Of a stretch of 64,000 bases of DNA, positions 28,873 through 38,745 are shown one piece after another. The translations under genes were made by a program, and so were the position numbers. The notes under the pieces are model-generated. The model was given only the letters and a program-made list of their open reading frames with translations. It made no database searches and was not told where the DNA came from. The stretch lies in the NCBI GenBank assembly GCA_026225235.1, contig JAMFSK010000024.1, positions 56,569-120,568 on the forward strand, read 5' to 3'. Within the stretch, counting starts at the first letter, position 1; every line of letters begins with the position of its first letter. Source of the DNA: Burkholderiales bacterium. Its GTDB lineage: Bacteria > Pseudomonadota > Gammaproteobacteria > Burkholderiales > Burkholderiaceae.

Positions 28873-30045
28873 TCACGCCTCGTCGACCACGAACAGCCGC
28901 CGGTATTCTTTCATGGCATACCGATCTGTCATGCCCGCGATGTAGTGCGCAATGAGGCGCGGCTGACGTTGCGGATCGTCAACCTGGTATTGCGGCGGCA
29001 GCAATCGCTTGTCCTCGGCAAAGGCGTTGAACAAGCTGCTAATGATCCGTCCGGCCTTGTTGGCCATTCGCATCACGCGGTAGTGGCGATAGAGGTTCTT
29101 AAACAGAAAGCGCTTGAGCTCGAGCGCCTGTGCCGCAACGGCTTCACCGTGCGCCACCAGCGGCGGCGCGTTGCGTACGTCTTCAAGCGACATCGGCCGA
29201 TATCGCTCGAGGTTCGTCGCCGTGGCATCGATAAGATCGACGATCAGCGTGTTGATCATCCGGCGGATCGTTTCGTGAATCAGCCGCCGCCCCGCGAGCG
29301 ACGGGAAGGCCGCCACCGCCGCATCGCGATGCAGGCGCCAAAGACTCAGCGAATCGAGTTGCTCGAGCGTGAGCAGCCCCGAGCGCAAGCCGTCGTCGAT
29401 ATCGTGATTGTTGTAGGCGACCTCGTCCGCAAGATTGGCGATCTGCGCTTCGAGCGATGGCTGCTTGCCGAGCAGGAATCGTTCACCGAGATCACCGAGT
29501 TGCCGTGCGTTCTCGGGCGAACAGTGTTTGAGAATCCCCTCACGCGTCTCAAAACAGAGATTCAGGCCATCGAAGGCACCGTAGTGCTCCTCGAGCTGAT
29601 CGACCACGGCGAGGCTCTGCAGATTGTGCTCAAAGCCGCCGTGGGCGCGCATGCAGTCGTGCAGCGCTTCCTGGCCCGCATGACCGAACGGCGTATGGCC
29701 GAGGTCGTGGGCGAGCGAGACGGCTTCCACCAAGTCTTCGTTGAGCCGTAAATTGCGCGCGACCGAACGCGCGATCTGCGCGACTTCGAGGCTGTGCGTC
29801 AGGCGCGTGCGGAACAGATCGCCTTCATGATTGACGAAGACCTGGGTCTTGTATTCGAGCCGCCGAAACGCAGTCGAGTGAATGATGCGGTCGCGGTCGC
29901 GCTGAAATTCAGTGCGGGCTGCAGGGGCCGGCTCGGGATGGCGACGGCCGCGCGATTGCGCAGAACTCGCCGCATAGGGCGCCAGATGAGATTCCCAGTC
30001 GATCGAAGCCGACTGCCGCATGTCCGGCACGGTGGTGCTGCTCAC
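28873..30045 (-). CDS. dgt: dGTPase-like deoxynucleoside triphosphate triphosphohydrolase
   Basis: This HD-domain enzyme removes triphosphate from dNTPs. Metal-binding residues are visible: [36 protein letters not shown] and [17 protein letters not shown]. The 390-residue length fits the shorter dgt-like subgroup rather than E. coli Dgt (about 505). It lies 58 bp after aroB; the aroK-aroB-dgt order is common in betaproteobacteria. Confidence 0.94.
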   Translation of the reverse strand: MSSTTVPDMRQSASIDWESHLAPYAASSAQSRGRRHPEPAPAARTEFQRDRDRIIHSTAFRRLEYKTQVFVNHEGDLFRTRLTHSLEVAQIARSVARNLRLNEDLVEAVSLAHDLGHTPFGHAGQEALHDCMRAHGGFEHNLQSLAVVDQLEEHYGAFDGLNLCFETREGILKHCSPENARQLGDLGERFLLGKQPSLEAQIANLADEVAYNNHDIDDGLRSGLLTLEQLDSLSLWRLHRDAAVAAFPSLAGRRLIHETIRRMINTLIVDLIDATATNLERYRPMSLEDVRNAPPLVAHGEAVAAQALELKRFLFKNLYRHYRVMRMANKAGRIISSLFNAFAEDKRLLPPQYQVDDPQRQPRLIAHYIAGMTDRYAMKEYRRLFVVDEA

Positions 30046-30103
30046 TGCCGCCTCCCTGTGACGACGCGGCGCCGCAAGCCGGCACCGCGACTGATGAAGC
30101 CGC

Positions 30104-31189
30104 TCAGACAGACGCGGCGAGCGTCGCGCGCAAATCCGTTTCGGGCACCGCAGAAATCACCGCTTCACCGATCTTCTTGAGCAGCACAAACTTGATCTCA
30201 CCGCCTTCGGCCTTCTTGTCGACCCGCATCAGATCGATATAGCGGTCATCGCCGAGCGCCGGCGCACGGGTGGGCAGACGCGCTTCGCGCGTCACCTTGA
30301 CGAGCCGCTCGCGCGCCGCCTCGCTCAACAAGCCGAGCCGCGTCGACAGGTCGGCCGCCATCACCATCCCGCACCCGACCGCCTCACCGTGCAGCCACTC
30401 GCCATAGCCGAGACCCGCTTCGATTGCGTGGCCGAAGGTGTGACCGAAATTCAGGATCGCGCGCACACCGCCTTCGCGCTCATCCTCACCGACGACCTTC
30501 GCCTTCAACTCACACGAACGACGCACTGCCAACGCGAGCGCGGCCTCGTCGTAGTTCGCGAGCGCTTCGATATTCGATTCGATCCAGCTGAAAAAACTGT
30601 GATCCGCAATCGCCGCCGTCTTGATCACCTCAGCCAGGCCAGCCGCGAGTTCGCGTTCAGGCAGCGAGCGCAACACCGTCGTATCGGCGATCACCGCCTG
30701 CGGCTGATAGAACGCACCGATCATGTTCTTGCCGAGCGGATGATTGATCCCTGTCTTGCCGCCGACCGACGAGTCGACCTGCGCAAGCAGCGTGGTCGGC
30801 ACCTGAATAAAGGGTACGCCGCGCATATACGAAGCAGCGGCGAAACCCGTCATGTCGCCGATCACTCCGCCGCCCAGCGCCACCAGCGTCGTCTTTCGGT
30901 CAGCGCGCTCCTTGAGCAGGCGATCGAAGATCAGGTTCAGCGTTTCCCAGTGCTTGTACACCTCGCCGTCGGGCAACACGATTCGGATCAAGGCCTTGCC
31001 GAGCGGCGCGAGCGTCGCTTCAAGGCGGTCCGCGTAAAGCGGAGCCACAGTCTCGTTGGTGACGATCGCCACGGTCGAGCCGCGCACATGAGGCGCGAAC
31101 AGATCAGTGCGATCGATCAGGGCGGGACCAATATGGATCGGGTAGGCGCGTTGGCCAAGGTCGACGGTAACGGTAATCATGTCCGACAT
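30104..31189 (-). CDS. aroB: 3-dehydroquinate synthase
   Basis: AroB cyclises DAHP to 3-dehydroquinate in the shikimate pathway. The 361-residue protein carries NAD- and zinc-binding motifs: [40 protein letters not shown] and [20 protein letters not shown] with zinc-binding His residues. The start MSDMITV at 31189 is taken; MITV three codons later is possible. It follows aroK by 48 bp. Confidence 0.97.
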   Translation of the reverse strand: MSDMITVTVDLGQRAYPIHIGPALIDRTDLFAPHVRGSTVAIVTNETVAPLYADRLEATLAPLGKALIRIVLPDGEVYKHWETLNLIFDRLLKERADRKTTLVALGGGVIGDMTGFAAASYMRGVPFIQVPTTLLAQVDSSVGGKTGINHPLGKNMIGAFYQPQAVIADTTVLRSLPERELAAGLAEVIKTAAIADHSFFSWIESNIEALANYDEAALALAVRRSCELKAKVVGEDEREGGVRAILNFGHTFGHAIEAGLGYGEWLHGEAVGCGMVMAADLSTRLGLLSEAARERLVKVTREARLPTRAPALGDDRYIDLMRVDKKAEGGEIKFVLLKKIGEAVISAVPETDLRATLAASV

Positions 31190-31237
31190 TATGACGCAGC
31201 GGACCGCCGATGGGCGGTCGGCCCTCGAACCCCGCGG

Positions 31238-31795
31238 CTAGGAGATGTCCGAGGGCGGAATCGACAAGCCGGCGACTTCAAGCTGCATCAACACCATATT
31301 GACAAGCGCATTCACCGACGGCCGACCCGTTTCGACCGTGAAATGCGCCGTTTCGCGATAAAGCGGATCACGCATCGCATATAGCGATTCGAGCTTGCCG
31401 CGCGGGTCCTCGGTCTGTAAGAGCGGACGATTCTTGTCGCGGCGCGTGCGCAGCCACAAATCATGCGGATTGGCGCGCAAATAAACGACCACCCCGCGCT
31501 GGTTCAGCCACTCGCGATTATGGGGAGCGAGCACGGCGCCGCCGCCCGTTGCGAGCACAATCCCGTTACGCTGGCTCAGCTCGTCGATCACCAGCGATTC
31601 GCGCGCACGAAAGCCACCCTCGCCCTCGTGCTCGAAGATCAGTGGGATTTTGACGCCGGTCCGCGCCTCGACCTCGTGGTCGGAATCGTAAAACGGCCGG
31701 TCGAGTCGCTTGGCGACTGCCCGCCCCACTGTGGTTTTCCCCGCGCCCATCAGGCCGATGAAGAACACATTGGCGCAGGCCTTCGGTTCTTCCAC
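31238..31795 (-). CDS. aroK: Shikimate kinase (GTG start)
   Basis: AroK phosphorylates shikimate. The 185-residue protein has the P-loop [20 protein letters not shown], the shikimate-binding DSD motif in [13 protein letters not shown], the FRARE segment and the GGGAV loop. The start codon is GTG at 31795 with GCGAGG about 8 bp upstream. In Burkholderia aroK usually follows pilQ at the end of pilMNOPQ; here only what looks like the pilQ 3' end remains upstream, so transcription must come from a new or remaining promoter. Confidence 0.95.
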   Translation of the reverse strand: MEEPKACANVFFIGLMGAGKTTVGRAVAKRLDRPFYDSDHEVEARTGVKIPLIFEHEGEGGFRARESLVIDELSQRNGIVLATGGGAVLAPHNREWLNQRGVVVYLRANPHDLWLRTRRDKNRPLLQTEDPRGKLESLYAMRDPLYRETAHFTVETGRPSVNALVNMVLMQLEVAGLSIPPSDIS

Positions 31796-31939
31796 AATAT
31801 GCCTCGCAAAATTACAATCAAGTCGGCCGAATTAAAGAGGAAACCGCCGTGTTTGTCGAGTGCGGGGCGCATCGCGCGCGCGATTCGAAGTCAATTCGCA
31901 GTCAATTCACGGTCGATTCGTGCTCGTACCTGAAGCTCT

Positions 31940-32050
31940 TCAGCGTCCGCTGAACCGCGCGAGGACCTCGGATGAGGGCGGCGCCGTGAGGACATTGGGT
32001 ATGATAAAAACGATCAGTTTGCTCTTGGTGCGGCGGCTAGCCCGCCCAAC
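31940..32050 (-). pseudogene. pilQ: Probable 3' remnant of pilQ
   Basis: The reverse frame encodes RASRRTKSKLIVFIIPNVLT and then 14 more codons to a stop. This resembles the end of PilQ secretins, where the pattern (K/R)T(K/E)SEL(L/I)VF(I/L)TPR(I/V)L closes the secretin domain. Nothing of the rest of PilQ is visible. The position, directly upstream of aroK on the same strand, is where pilQ ends in related genomes. Confidence 0.55.
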
Positions 32051-32241
32051 AGTGCGATCATGCGCACGAGGGACCCGGAACGGCATGCGTGAAGGGCTGC
32101 ATTGACCTCGCTGTCGAACGGTGTTCACCTGTCACCCGGTGAAAGCGGCAGCGGCGACACGTGTTTTGACTTGCCGGCGCATCATCGGGACAATCTTCGC
32201 CTATTCGACGTCGCACGATGACCCACCCGCAACACGTCGAC

Positions 32242-32696
32242 TCACCGTTCGCACCGTTCGCCCCGCTCGAGCGCCATCATCTGTTCGGCTTCCGCCAATA
32301 CACTTTCTTCGAAGGGGTCCGGCGCAGACGGCTCGCCACACTGCCTGGGCTCGGATGCGAGACAGGTCAGGCGTGAAGCACGCGGAGCGGTGAGCTCCGC
32401 GAGCGCCCCGTACCTGTCAGCATGGTCGAAGGCGGCAAGCCCAACGAGGTCTGCGCGCTGGCCCAGCCCTGAATCTCTTGCGTGTCCCCAAAACGCAGCG
32501 ACCATGCGCTCGCTGCAGCGAGCGGCTCGAGGATGTCGACGCCCAATGTCCACGCCCGATGCCCCCCCGGCTCGATCGTGTCGCCTCTCGTATGCCGCAG
32601 ACATCCATATCCGAGGACGGCCGCCCGAATCGGATTCGCGCCGATCTCGATCCCCGTCGCATAATTCAGCGTTGGCCCATTGACCCCAATGCGCAT
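32242..32696 (-). pseudogene. pilM: Probable pilM pseudogene, 5' part, frameshifted and truncated
   Basis: From an ATG at 32696 the frame reads ATGIEIGANPIRAAVLGYG, like the actin-fold N-terminus of PilM, and then LGLPPSTMLTGT, like the PilM segment ALPASATLTTTVPL. Near 32420 the similarity shifts frame to GALAELTAPRASRLTC and continues with DPFEESVLAEAEQMMALERG, like the PilM EAER region. It then meets a stop. Divergent orientation to mrcA is exactly the usual pilM position. A trace of further similarity may extend to about 32130. Confidence 0.6.
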
Positions 32697-32985
32697 TCCA
32701 AATCCTCCCGTGTCGCCTGGTGGATCACGCCGGACCACCGGGCCGGCGCGTCGCGAGCGCCTCCGGGCGGAGTGCGTCTTGACCAAGAAGATTGTGTCGC
32801 GGGCGCAGGTGCGCGAACATTCGGCTGTTCGGCTGTTCGGCTAACGATGCGATCATCTTTTGCGAGGCAATCGACGATGTTCATGTACGGCGGCCACACT
32901 AGGTAGCTTCGGGCGAAGCACAAGACTGACACGCGCGCCGACGCAAGGCGTACGAATTCAGGAAAGCGTTTTGTAAGGTCATCGT

Positions 32986-32991
32986 TATAAT
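32986..32991 (+). promoter_or_regulatory. Probable -10 box of mrcA
   Basis: A perfect TATAAT lies 26 bp upstream of the mrcA ATG, predicting a leader of about 20 nt. No good -35 is visible at 16-18 bp; a short TTGTAA lies closer than is usual. Confidence 0.5.
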
Positions 32992-33017
32992 CCAGCGGTC
33001 TCGCCCTCAAGCACTAC

Positions 33018-35909
33018 ATGGAACCTAACGAGTCGCCCGTCCCTTCGCAGCCATCGTCAGACGCGGCGCAGCCTGCGGCATCCTCTGCGCCAGCACCGAC
33101 ACCTCAGGCCATGCCGGGTCGACCGGCACCGTCTTGGACGCTTGCACCGGCGACTGCACGTGCTGAGCCGTTGCGACCCCCAATCGTGGATGAAACGCCG
33201 CCCCTTTCAGCGTTAGACGAAACGCACGCTGCTTCAAGCAAATCGACCCCGCCCCCGGTCTCGAACGAAGCCCCAAACGGAGCAAGTCAACCGTCCCCGG
33301 CGAGTACCCCGACGCCGCCTTCGCCGTCTGCGCCCGCTTCATTGCCTCAGTCCGCTTCATTGCCTCAGTCCGCTTCATTGCCTCAGTCCGCTTCATTGCC
33401 TCCGCCGGCATCCCCCCCTCCGCCCGGTGGGCCCCCTGCCGCGACGGACCCACCGCCCCCGCCCCCTCCTCCGAAGCCCCCGAAGCGCAAGCGCTCGTGG
33501 CTCTCGAAGATCATGCTCGGCCTCGCCGCACTGGGCATCGCCGCCATCGTGGTGCCCTTGCTAGCCGGTGCCTTCGCCCTGATCGTGATGGCGCCGAACC
33601 TGCCTTCTCTCGATGCGATTACGGCTTATCACCCCAAAATCCCCCTGCGGATCTTCACAGCCGATCACATCCTGATCGGCGAGTTCGGGGAAGAACGTCG
33701 ACGCTTTATCCCGTTCGACCAGATCCCCGACACCGTCAAGAAGGCCGTGATCTCGATCGAGGACTATCGCTACTACGAGCACGGGGGCGTCGATATCCAG
33801 GGTGTGCTGCGCGCCGGCATCGCGAATCTCACAAAGGGCGAAAGCGCACAGGGCGCCAGCACGATCACGATGCAGGTCGCGCGCAACTTCTTTCTCTCGA
33901 GCGAGAAGACCTACACGCGCAAGATTTACGAGATGCTGCTGGCCTACAAGATCGAGTCGGCCCTGAGCAAGGACCAGATCCTCGAGCTCTACATGAACCA
34001 GATCTATCTGGGCCAGCACGCCTATGGCTTTGCTGCCGCCTCACGCGTCTACTTCGGCAAGGATCTCAAGGACGTTTCGCTGGCGCAGGCGGCCATGCTC
34101 GCGGGCTTGCCAAAGGCACCGTCGGCCTACAACCCGATCGTTAATCCGACACGCGCGAAGATTCGCCAGGAATACATTCTCAAGCGCATGCTCGAGCTGA
34201 AATACATCACGCAGGCGCAGTACGACGACGCGATTCATGAACCGATCCGTCCGCACACAGTGCGCGCGCACTACACCGTACGAGCCGAATACATCGCGGA
34301 GATGGTTCGGCAACTGATGGTTGCGCAGTATCACGAAGAGGCCTACACACTCGGCCTCGACGTCACGACGACGATCGACTCGGCCGACCAGCAGGCTGCC
34401 TACGAGGCGGTGCGCAAAGGCGTGATGGACTACGAGCGACGCCACGGCTATCGCGGCCCTGAAGCGTATGTGAAGCTCCCCGCAAGCAGTGGCGACGATA
34501 CGAGCGAACGCGACCAGGCGATCGACGATGCGCTGAATGACCACCCCGACAACGGCGAACTCGTCGCAGGCGTGGTGCTCTCGGCTTCACCGAAAGAGGT
34601 GCAGGCCGAGTTGTCGGACGGCAGCATCGCGACCGTCAACGGTGACGGTCTCAAGCCTGCGGCGAGCGCGCTGGTGGCCAAGACCGGTGTCACGCCCAAG
34701 ATCCGCCCTGGCGCGGTCATCCGGCTGATCCAGAATGCCGACAACAGCTGGTCGATCACGCAATTGCCCCAGGTCGAGGCCGCGCTGATTTCCGTGACGC
34801 CGCAGGACGGGGCGATTCGTGCACTGATTGGCGGCTTCGATTTCAACAAAAACAAGTTCAACCACGTGACCCAGGCGTGGCGGCAGCCAGGCTCCAGCTT
34901 CAAACCGTTCATCTACTCGGCTTCGCTCGACAAAGGACTTGGCCCCGCGACCATCATCAACGATGCGCCGCTCTATTTCCCCCCCAACGGGCCGGGACAG
35001 GAGCCTTGGGCGCCGAAGAACTACGCGGGTGGTTACGATGGGCCGATCACGATGCGCACCGCCCTGCAGAAATCGAAGAACATGGTGTCGATCCAGATCC
35101 TTCAGTACATCGGCACCCGCTACGCGCAAAACTACATCACGCGTTTCGGCTTCGACGCCGCGCGACATCCGGCTTATCTCCCGATGGCGCTCGGCGCGGG
35201 GCTCGTCACACCGCTGCAGATGGCGACAGCCTATTCGGTCTTTGCCAATGGAGGCTATCGCGTCAATCCGTATCTGATCGCGGAAGTGAGCGACCAGCAA
35301 GGCCGTGTCGTCTCGAGCGCGAAGCCGCTTATCGCGGGCGCCAACGCACCGCGTGCGATCGACCCGCGCAATGAATACGTCATGATGAGTTTGCTCAAGT
35401 CAGTCGCCCAGCACGGCACCGGCGCACACAGCAATGTGCTCGGCCGGACTGATCTCGCCGGCAAGACGGGGACCACCAACGATTCGCGCGATGCGTGGTT
35501 TGCGGGCTTCCAGCACACGATCGCGGCGATCGCCTGGATTGGCTATGACCAGCCGCGCAGCCTCGGCGACAAGGAGACGGGCGGCGGTCTCGCGCTGCCT
35601 ATCTGGATCGACTATATGCGCGAGGCGCTCAAGGGCGTCGCGCCCTACCAGTTGCCGATGCCACCCGGCGTCGAGTCGCTCGACGACGAGCTTTACTTCG
35701 ATCAGTACACGCCGGGCAACGGCTTTGTCGCGAGCATCGGTGTCGACGCGGCGACGTTGGCAGGCGAAGCAAGCGGCGCAGTGGGTTCATCCGGAACGCC
35801 GGGGTCATCGGGGCCGCCGGGTGCTTTCCCGACACCCGAGAGCCCGCCGGCCGCCACGGTCACGCCCACCGAGAAGCAGGACATCATGGAACTATTCCGG
35901 CGGCACTAA
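33018..35909 (+). CDS. mrcA: Penicillin-binding protein 1A with long proline-rich cytoplasmic tail
   Basis: This bifunctional class A PBP polymerises and cross-links peptidoglycan. Residues 1-160 are a Pro/Ser/Ala-rich cytoplasmic tail that includes a tandem SASLPQ repeat. One membrane helix follows (about 166-190). The GT51 domain has the catalytic Glu in VISIEDYRYYEHGGVD and QGASTITMQVARNFFLS. An OB-like insert precedes the transpeptidase, with SxxK in RQPGSSFKPFIYSASL, SKN in LQKSKNMVSIQ and KTG in LAGKTGTTNDSRDAW. At 963 residues it exceeds E. coli PBP1A (850), mainly through the N-tail. It is divergent from the pil remnant. Confidence 0.96.
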   Translation: MEPNESPVPSQPSSDAAQPAASSAPAPTPQAMPGRPAPSWTLAPATARAEPLRPPIVDETPPLSALDETHAASSKSTPPPVSNEAPNGASQPSPASTPTPPSPSAPASLPQSASLPQSASLPQSASLPPPASPPPPGGPPAATDPPPPPPPPKPPKRKRSWLSKIMLGLAALGIAAIVVPLLAGAFALIVMAPNLPSLDAITAYHPKIPLRIFTADHILIGEFGEERRRFIPFDQIPDTVKKAVISIEDYRYYEHGGVDIQGVLRAGIANLTKGESAQGASTITMQVARNFFLSSEKTYTRKIYEMLLAYKIESALSKDQILELYMNQIYLGQHAYGFAAASRVYFGKDLKDVSLAQAAMLAGLPKAPSAYNPIVNPTRAKIRQEYILKRMLELKYITQAQYDDAIHEPIRPHTVRAHYTVRAEYIAEMVRQLMVAQYHEEAYTLGLDVTTTIDSADQQAAYEAVRKGVMDYERRHGYRGPEAYVKLPASSGDDTSERDQAIDDALNDHPDNGELVAGVVLSASPKEVQAELSDGSIATVNGDGLKPAASALVAKTGVTPKIRPGAVIRLIQNADNSWSITQLPQVEAALISVTPQDGAIRALIGGFDFNKNKFNHVTQAWRQPGSSFKPFIYSASLDKGLGPATIINDAPLYFPPNGPGQEPWAPKNYAGGYDGPITMRTALQKSKNMVSIQILQYIGTRYAQNYITRFGFDAARHPAYLPMALGAGLVTPLQMATAYSVFANGGYRVNPYLIAEVSDQQGRVVSSAKPLIAGANAPRAIDPRNEYVMMSLLKSVAQHGTGAHSNVLGRTDLAGKTGTTNDSRDAWFAGFQHTIAAIAWIGYDQPRSLGDKETGGGLALPIWIDYMREALKGVAPYQLPMPPGVESLDDELYFDQYTPGNGFVASIGVDAATLAGEASGAVGSSGTPGSSGPPGAFPTPESPPAATVTPTEKQDIMELFRRH
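33334..33402 (+). repeat. 18-bp tandem repeat inside mrcA
   Basis: The 18-bp unit CCGCTTCATTGCCTCAGT occurs three times perfectly (33334-33387) and a fourth time in part, encoding three and a half copies of a Ser-Ala-Ser-Leu-Pro-Gln hexapeptide in the cytoplasmic tail of PBP1A. Being in frame, copy-number change would not break the gene. Confidence 0.95.
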
Positions 35910-35940
35910 GCTAGCGCCGGGGAATTGCATCCGCTACAAA

Positions 35941-36261
35941 TCAGTCCGCGCTGAGTTCAACCGGTTCGCCACCTTGCGCACTCGCAAGGGTCGACAGGCT
36001 TGCGAACAGCTCGCCGCCTTCGCGCGTATCGAGCCACTTGCCGTCCCGATACTTGTAGTGAAAACCACCGGCCTTGGCGGCGACCCAAACCTCATGCATC
36101 GCAGCCTGCAGATTCACGATGATCTTGCCGCCTGTGTCGAATTCGAGCGTCAGCACATTGCCGCTGCGTTCGCACTCAATGTCCGCACCGCTTGCGTCGA
36201 CCGACCGCTCGATGGCGTCGAGGGTTGCCTCCGCAAGCGCCAGGTATTCACTATCCGTCAT
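35941..36261 (-). CDS. cyaY: Frataxin-like iron-binding protein CyaY
   Basis: CyaY binds iron and modulates IscS-dependent Fe-S cluster assembly. The 106-residue protein matches the family: [20 protein letters not shown] at the N-terminus, [20 protein letters not shown] in the sheet, and the acidic first helix. It is divergent from lptM with only 36 bp between the start codons, so the two promoters must overlap. Confidence 0.95.
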   Translation of the reverse strand: MTDSEYLALAEATLDAIERSVDASGADIECERSGNVLTLEFDTGGKIIVNLQAAMHEVWVAAKAGGFHYKYRDGKWLDTREGGELFASLSTLASAQGGEPVELSAD

Positions 36262-36297
36262 GCTAAACTCCGCCGATTATTTGATCCGGGTTCCGAC

Positions 36298-36654
36298 ATG
36301 CGCGTCGTCTTTCGGTTGAGCGCGATTGTAGTCGCTTTCGTTACCATCGCTGCGTCACTGACCGGTTGCGGACAGAGTGGCCCGCTGTACATGCCGCACG
36401 TCCCGCCGCTGCCTCCCGCGCGGAATCAGCCATCGGCCGCGGTTCCCGCAAGCGACGCGTCCGCACCCGACGAGGCGTCGTCGCCCGAAGCGGCGTCGAG
36501 CCCCGATGCGGCCTCTGCTCCCGACTCGGCTTCGATGCGGGCTTCGGGCATGGCGTCACCCAATGCCTCGGGCACGGGTTCGGGCACGTCCTACGATCTG
36601 CTCACCCCGTCGCAACCCGCCTCGTCACCTGCCTCGACTTCCCCCAGCCAATAA
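36298..36654 (+). CDS. lptM: LptM-type small lipoprotein (YifL-like)
   Basis: A signal peptide MRVVFRLSAIVVAFVTIAAS precedes the lipobox LTGCGQSGPLYMP. The sequence GCGQ-GPLY is the hallmark of LptM (YifL), the lipoprotein that assists oxidative maturation of LptD in the outer membrane. E. coli LptM is 67 residues; this 118-residue form has an added Ala/Ser/Pro-rich tail. It is next to lysA (5 bp gap) and divergent from cyaY, a neighbourhood conserved in many proteobacteria. Confidence 0.9.
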   Translation: MRVVFRLSAIVVAFVTIAASLTGCGQSGPLYMPHVPPLPPARNQPSAAVPASDASAPDEASSPEAASSPDAASAPDSASMRASGMASPNASGTGSGTSYDLLTPSQPASSPASTSPSQ

Positions 36655-36659
36655 CAACG

Positions 36660-37919
36660 ATGTCGCTCCCCTTCGACCTTATCGACGGCACCCTGCATGC
36701 CGAACACGTCTCGCTCGCCGATCTCGCAGAGCGCTTCGGCACCCCGTTGTATGTGTACTCGCGCGCCGCGCTCGAGGGCAGCTACGGGGCGTATGCAAAA
36801 GCGTGCGAAGGTCGCCGGGCGTCGGTGCATGTCGCGGTCAAGGCCAACAGCAACCTCGCCGTGCTCAATGTTTTTGCGCGCGCGGGAGCGGGGTTCGACA
36901 TCGTCTCCGCGGGCGAACTCGAACGCGCGCTGAAAGCCGGAGCAAGCCCGGCCAAGATCGTTTTCTCGGGAGTCGGCAAGACGGCCGACGAAATGCGCAC
37001 GGCGCTGCGTATCGGCGTCAAATGCTTCAACGTCGAATCGATTCCGGAACTCGACCGGCTCAACGCCACGGCGGGTGAACTCGGTCTGCGTGCGCCAGTC
37101 TCGCTGCGCGTGAACCCCAACGTCGATCCCAAGACCCACCCGTATATCTCGACCGGCCTCAAGTCGAGCAAGTTCGGCGTCGCTTACGACGAGGCCCGCG
37201 CCACCTACCGCTCGGCCGCGCAGATGGCCCATCTCGAAGTGGTCGGGATCGACTGCCACATTGGCTCGCAGATCACGGAAATCAGCCCGTATCTCGACGC
37301 CGTCGACAAACTGCTCGAACTCGTGGAACAGGTCGAAGCGGATGGCGCGACGATCCGTCACATCGATGTCGGCGGGGGTCTGGGGATTCGCTACAACGAT
37401 GAAACGCTGCCCGACATCGGCGTGTTCGTGCGTGCAATCCTCGATCGCATCGACACACGCGGTCATGGTCATCGCGAGGTGCTGTTCGAACCGGGCCGTT
37501 CACTGGTCGGCAACGCGGGCGTCCTACTGACGCGCGTCGAATATCTGAAGCCCGGCGAGGTCAAGAACTTCGCGATCGTCGACGCGGCGATGAACGATCT
37601 CGCACGTCCTGCGATGTACCAGGCGTATCACGCGATCGATCCCGTCTCGCCACGAACGATGTCGCCCAAGGTGTACGACATCGTCGGCCCGGTCTGCGAA
37701 AGCGGCGACTGGCTCGGTCGCGACCGCTCGCTCGCACTCGAGCCCGGCGACCTGCTCGCCGTGCGTTCGGCAGGGGCCTATGGCTTCGTGATGAGCTCGA
37801 ACTACAACACGCGCCCGCGTGCCGCGGAGATCATGGTCGATGGGCACCAGGCGCATGTCGTACGTGCACGCGAAACGGTCGAGCAACTGCTCGCCGGCGA
37901 AACGATCCTGCCGGCCTGA
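36660..37919 (+). CDS. lysA: Diaminopimelate decarboxylase
   Basis: LysA decarboxylates meso-diaminopimelate to lysine. It is a fold-type III PLP enzyme of 419 residues. The PLP lysine lies in VHVAVKANSNLAVL; HIGSQITEI, HIDVGGGLGIRY, LFEPGRSLVGNAG, GPVCESGDWLGRDR (active-site Cys) and GAYGFVMSSNYNTRPRAAEI follow. The ATG at 36660 begins MSLPFDLIDG; the frame is open upstream through lptM only by chance. It probably shares a transcript with lptM. Confidence 0.97.
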   Translation: MSLPFDLIDGTLHAEHVSLADLAERFGTPLYVYSRAALEGSYGAYAKACEGRRASVHVAVKANSNLAVLNVFARAGAGFDIVSAGELERALKAGASPAKIVFSGVGKTADEMRTALRIGVKCFNVESIPELDRLNATAGELGLRAPVSLRVNPNVDPKTHPYISTGLKSSKFGVAYDEARATYRSAAQMAHLEVVGIDCHIGSQITEISPYLDAVDKLLELVEQVEADGATIRHIDVGGGLGIRYNDETLPDIGVFVRAILDRIDTRGHGHREVLFEPGRSLVGNAGVLLTRVEYLKPGEVKNFAIVDAAMNDLARPAMYQAYHAIDPVSPRTMSPKVYDIVGPVCESGDWLGRDRSLALEPGDLLAVRSAGAYGFVMSSNYNTRPRAAEIMVDGHQAHVVRARETVEQLLAGETILPA

Positions 37920-37979
37920 TCAGAGCCGCTCCGCTTAACCGACGGGTTGCCGGATTAATCGACTGCCACAGCGAGCGAG

Positions 37980-38726
37980 TCAGCGCTTGAGCGGTCCGGC
38001 AGCCTTGGCCAGCGCGACCTTGCGTCGCGCGATCACAGCCCACACGAGCCGGAAACCCAGCAACACGGTCACGATCGTGGCGTAGATCTTCGGCAGTTCG
38101 AGATCGTGCTTGCCGGCCTTCATCCACCAGAAATGCAGAATCGCAAGGATCGCGATCGCATAGATCGCCCGATGCAGGGTTTGCCAGCGGCGCCCGAGCT
38201 TGCGCACGGCGGCCTGGAACGAGGTCGCGGCAAGCGGAATCAGCAGCACGAAGGCGCCAAACCCCACCGTAATGAACGGCCGCTTGAGCACATCCTTGTA
38301 GATCGCATGCACGTCGAACCACTGGTCGAACCAGAAATACGTCGTGAAGTGCAGCAGCCCGTAGAAGAACGCGTAGAGCCCAAGCATGCGACGCAGGCGC
38401 ACGAGTTCCGTGCGGCCTGTCAGACGACGCAGCGGGGTGACAGCCAGCGTGATACAGAGGAAGACGAGCGTCCATAGCCCGGTCGAACGCGTGATGAACT
38501 CGATCGGATTCGCGCCGAGCCGATTGCTTAGGCCAAAGAAAACCAGGCGCCCCAGCGGATACAGCGCGGCGACAAACACCACGAGTTTCATGATCACGAT
38601 CCGGCGCGGCGTCACAGGCGCAGCCCGCGCACCCTGACGCGCTCTCGCCGCCGCCGGCGACACGGCAGGCGCGGGAGCCCCGGAACGGGCTGGCGTCGCA
38701 CTCATCGGTTTGCCTGGTTCGCTCAT
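37980..38726 (-). CDS. msrQ: Haem-binding membrane subunit MsrQ (YedZ)
   Basis: MsrQ is the six-helix inner-membrane haem protein that passes quinol-derived electrons to MsrP for repair of oxidised periplasmic methionines. The 248-residue protein has the ferric-reductase-like pattern, with GLYAFFYGLLHFTTYFWFDQ, GRRWQTLHRAIYAIAILAIL and conserved His residues. About 45 Ala/Pro-rich residues precede the first helix. It lies 19 bp after msrP. Confidence 0.95.
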   Translation of the reverse strand: MSEPGKPMSATPARSGAPAPAVSPAAARARQGARAAPVTPRRIVIMKLVVFVAALYPLGRLVFFGLSNRLGANPIEFITRSTGLWTLVFLCITLAVTPLRRLTGRTELVRLRRMLGLYAFFYGLLHFTTYFWFDQWFDVHAIYKDVLKRPFITVGFGAFVLLIPLAATSFQAAVRKLGRRWQTLHRAIYAIAILAILHFWWMKAGKHDLELPKIYATIVTVLLGFRLVWAVIARRKVALAKAAGPLKR

Positions 38727-38745
38727 CGTCGCGTCTTCTTCAAAA

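Noticed and set aside
32478..32906. Plus-strand open frame in the pil scar
   Set aside because: It has no recognisable protein features and overlaps the pilM-like minus-strand remnant, which explains the sequence better.
33334..33402. CRISPR-like short repeats in mrcA
   Set aside because: Units are directly adjacent without spacers and encode a hexapeptide repeat; this is a coding tandem repeat.
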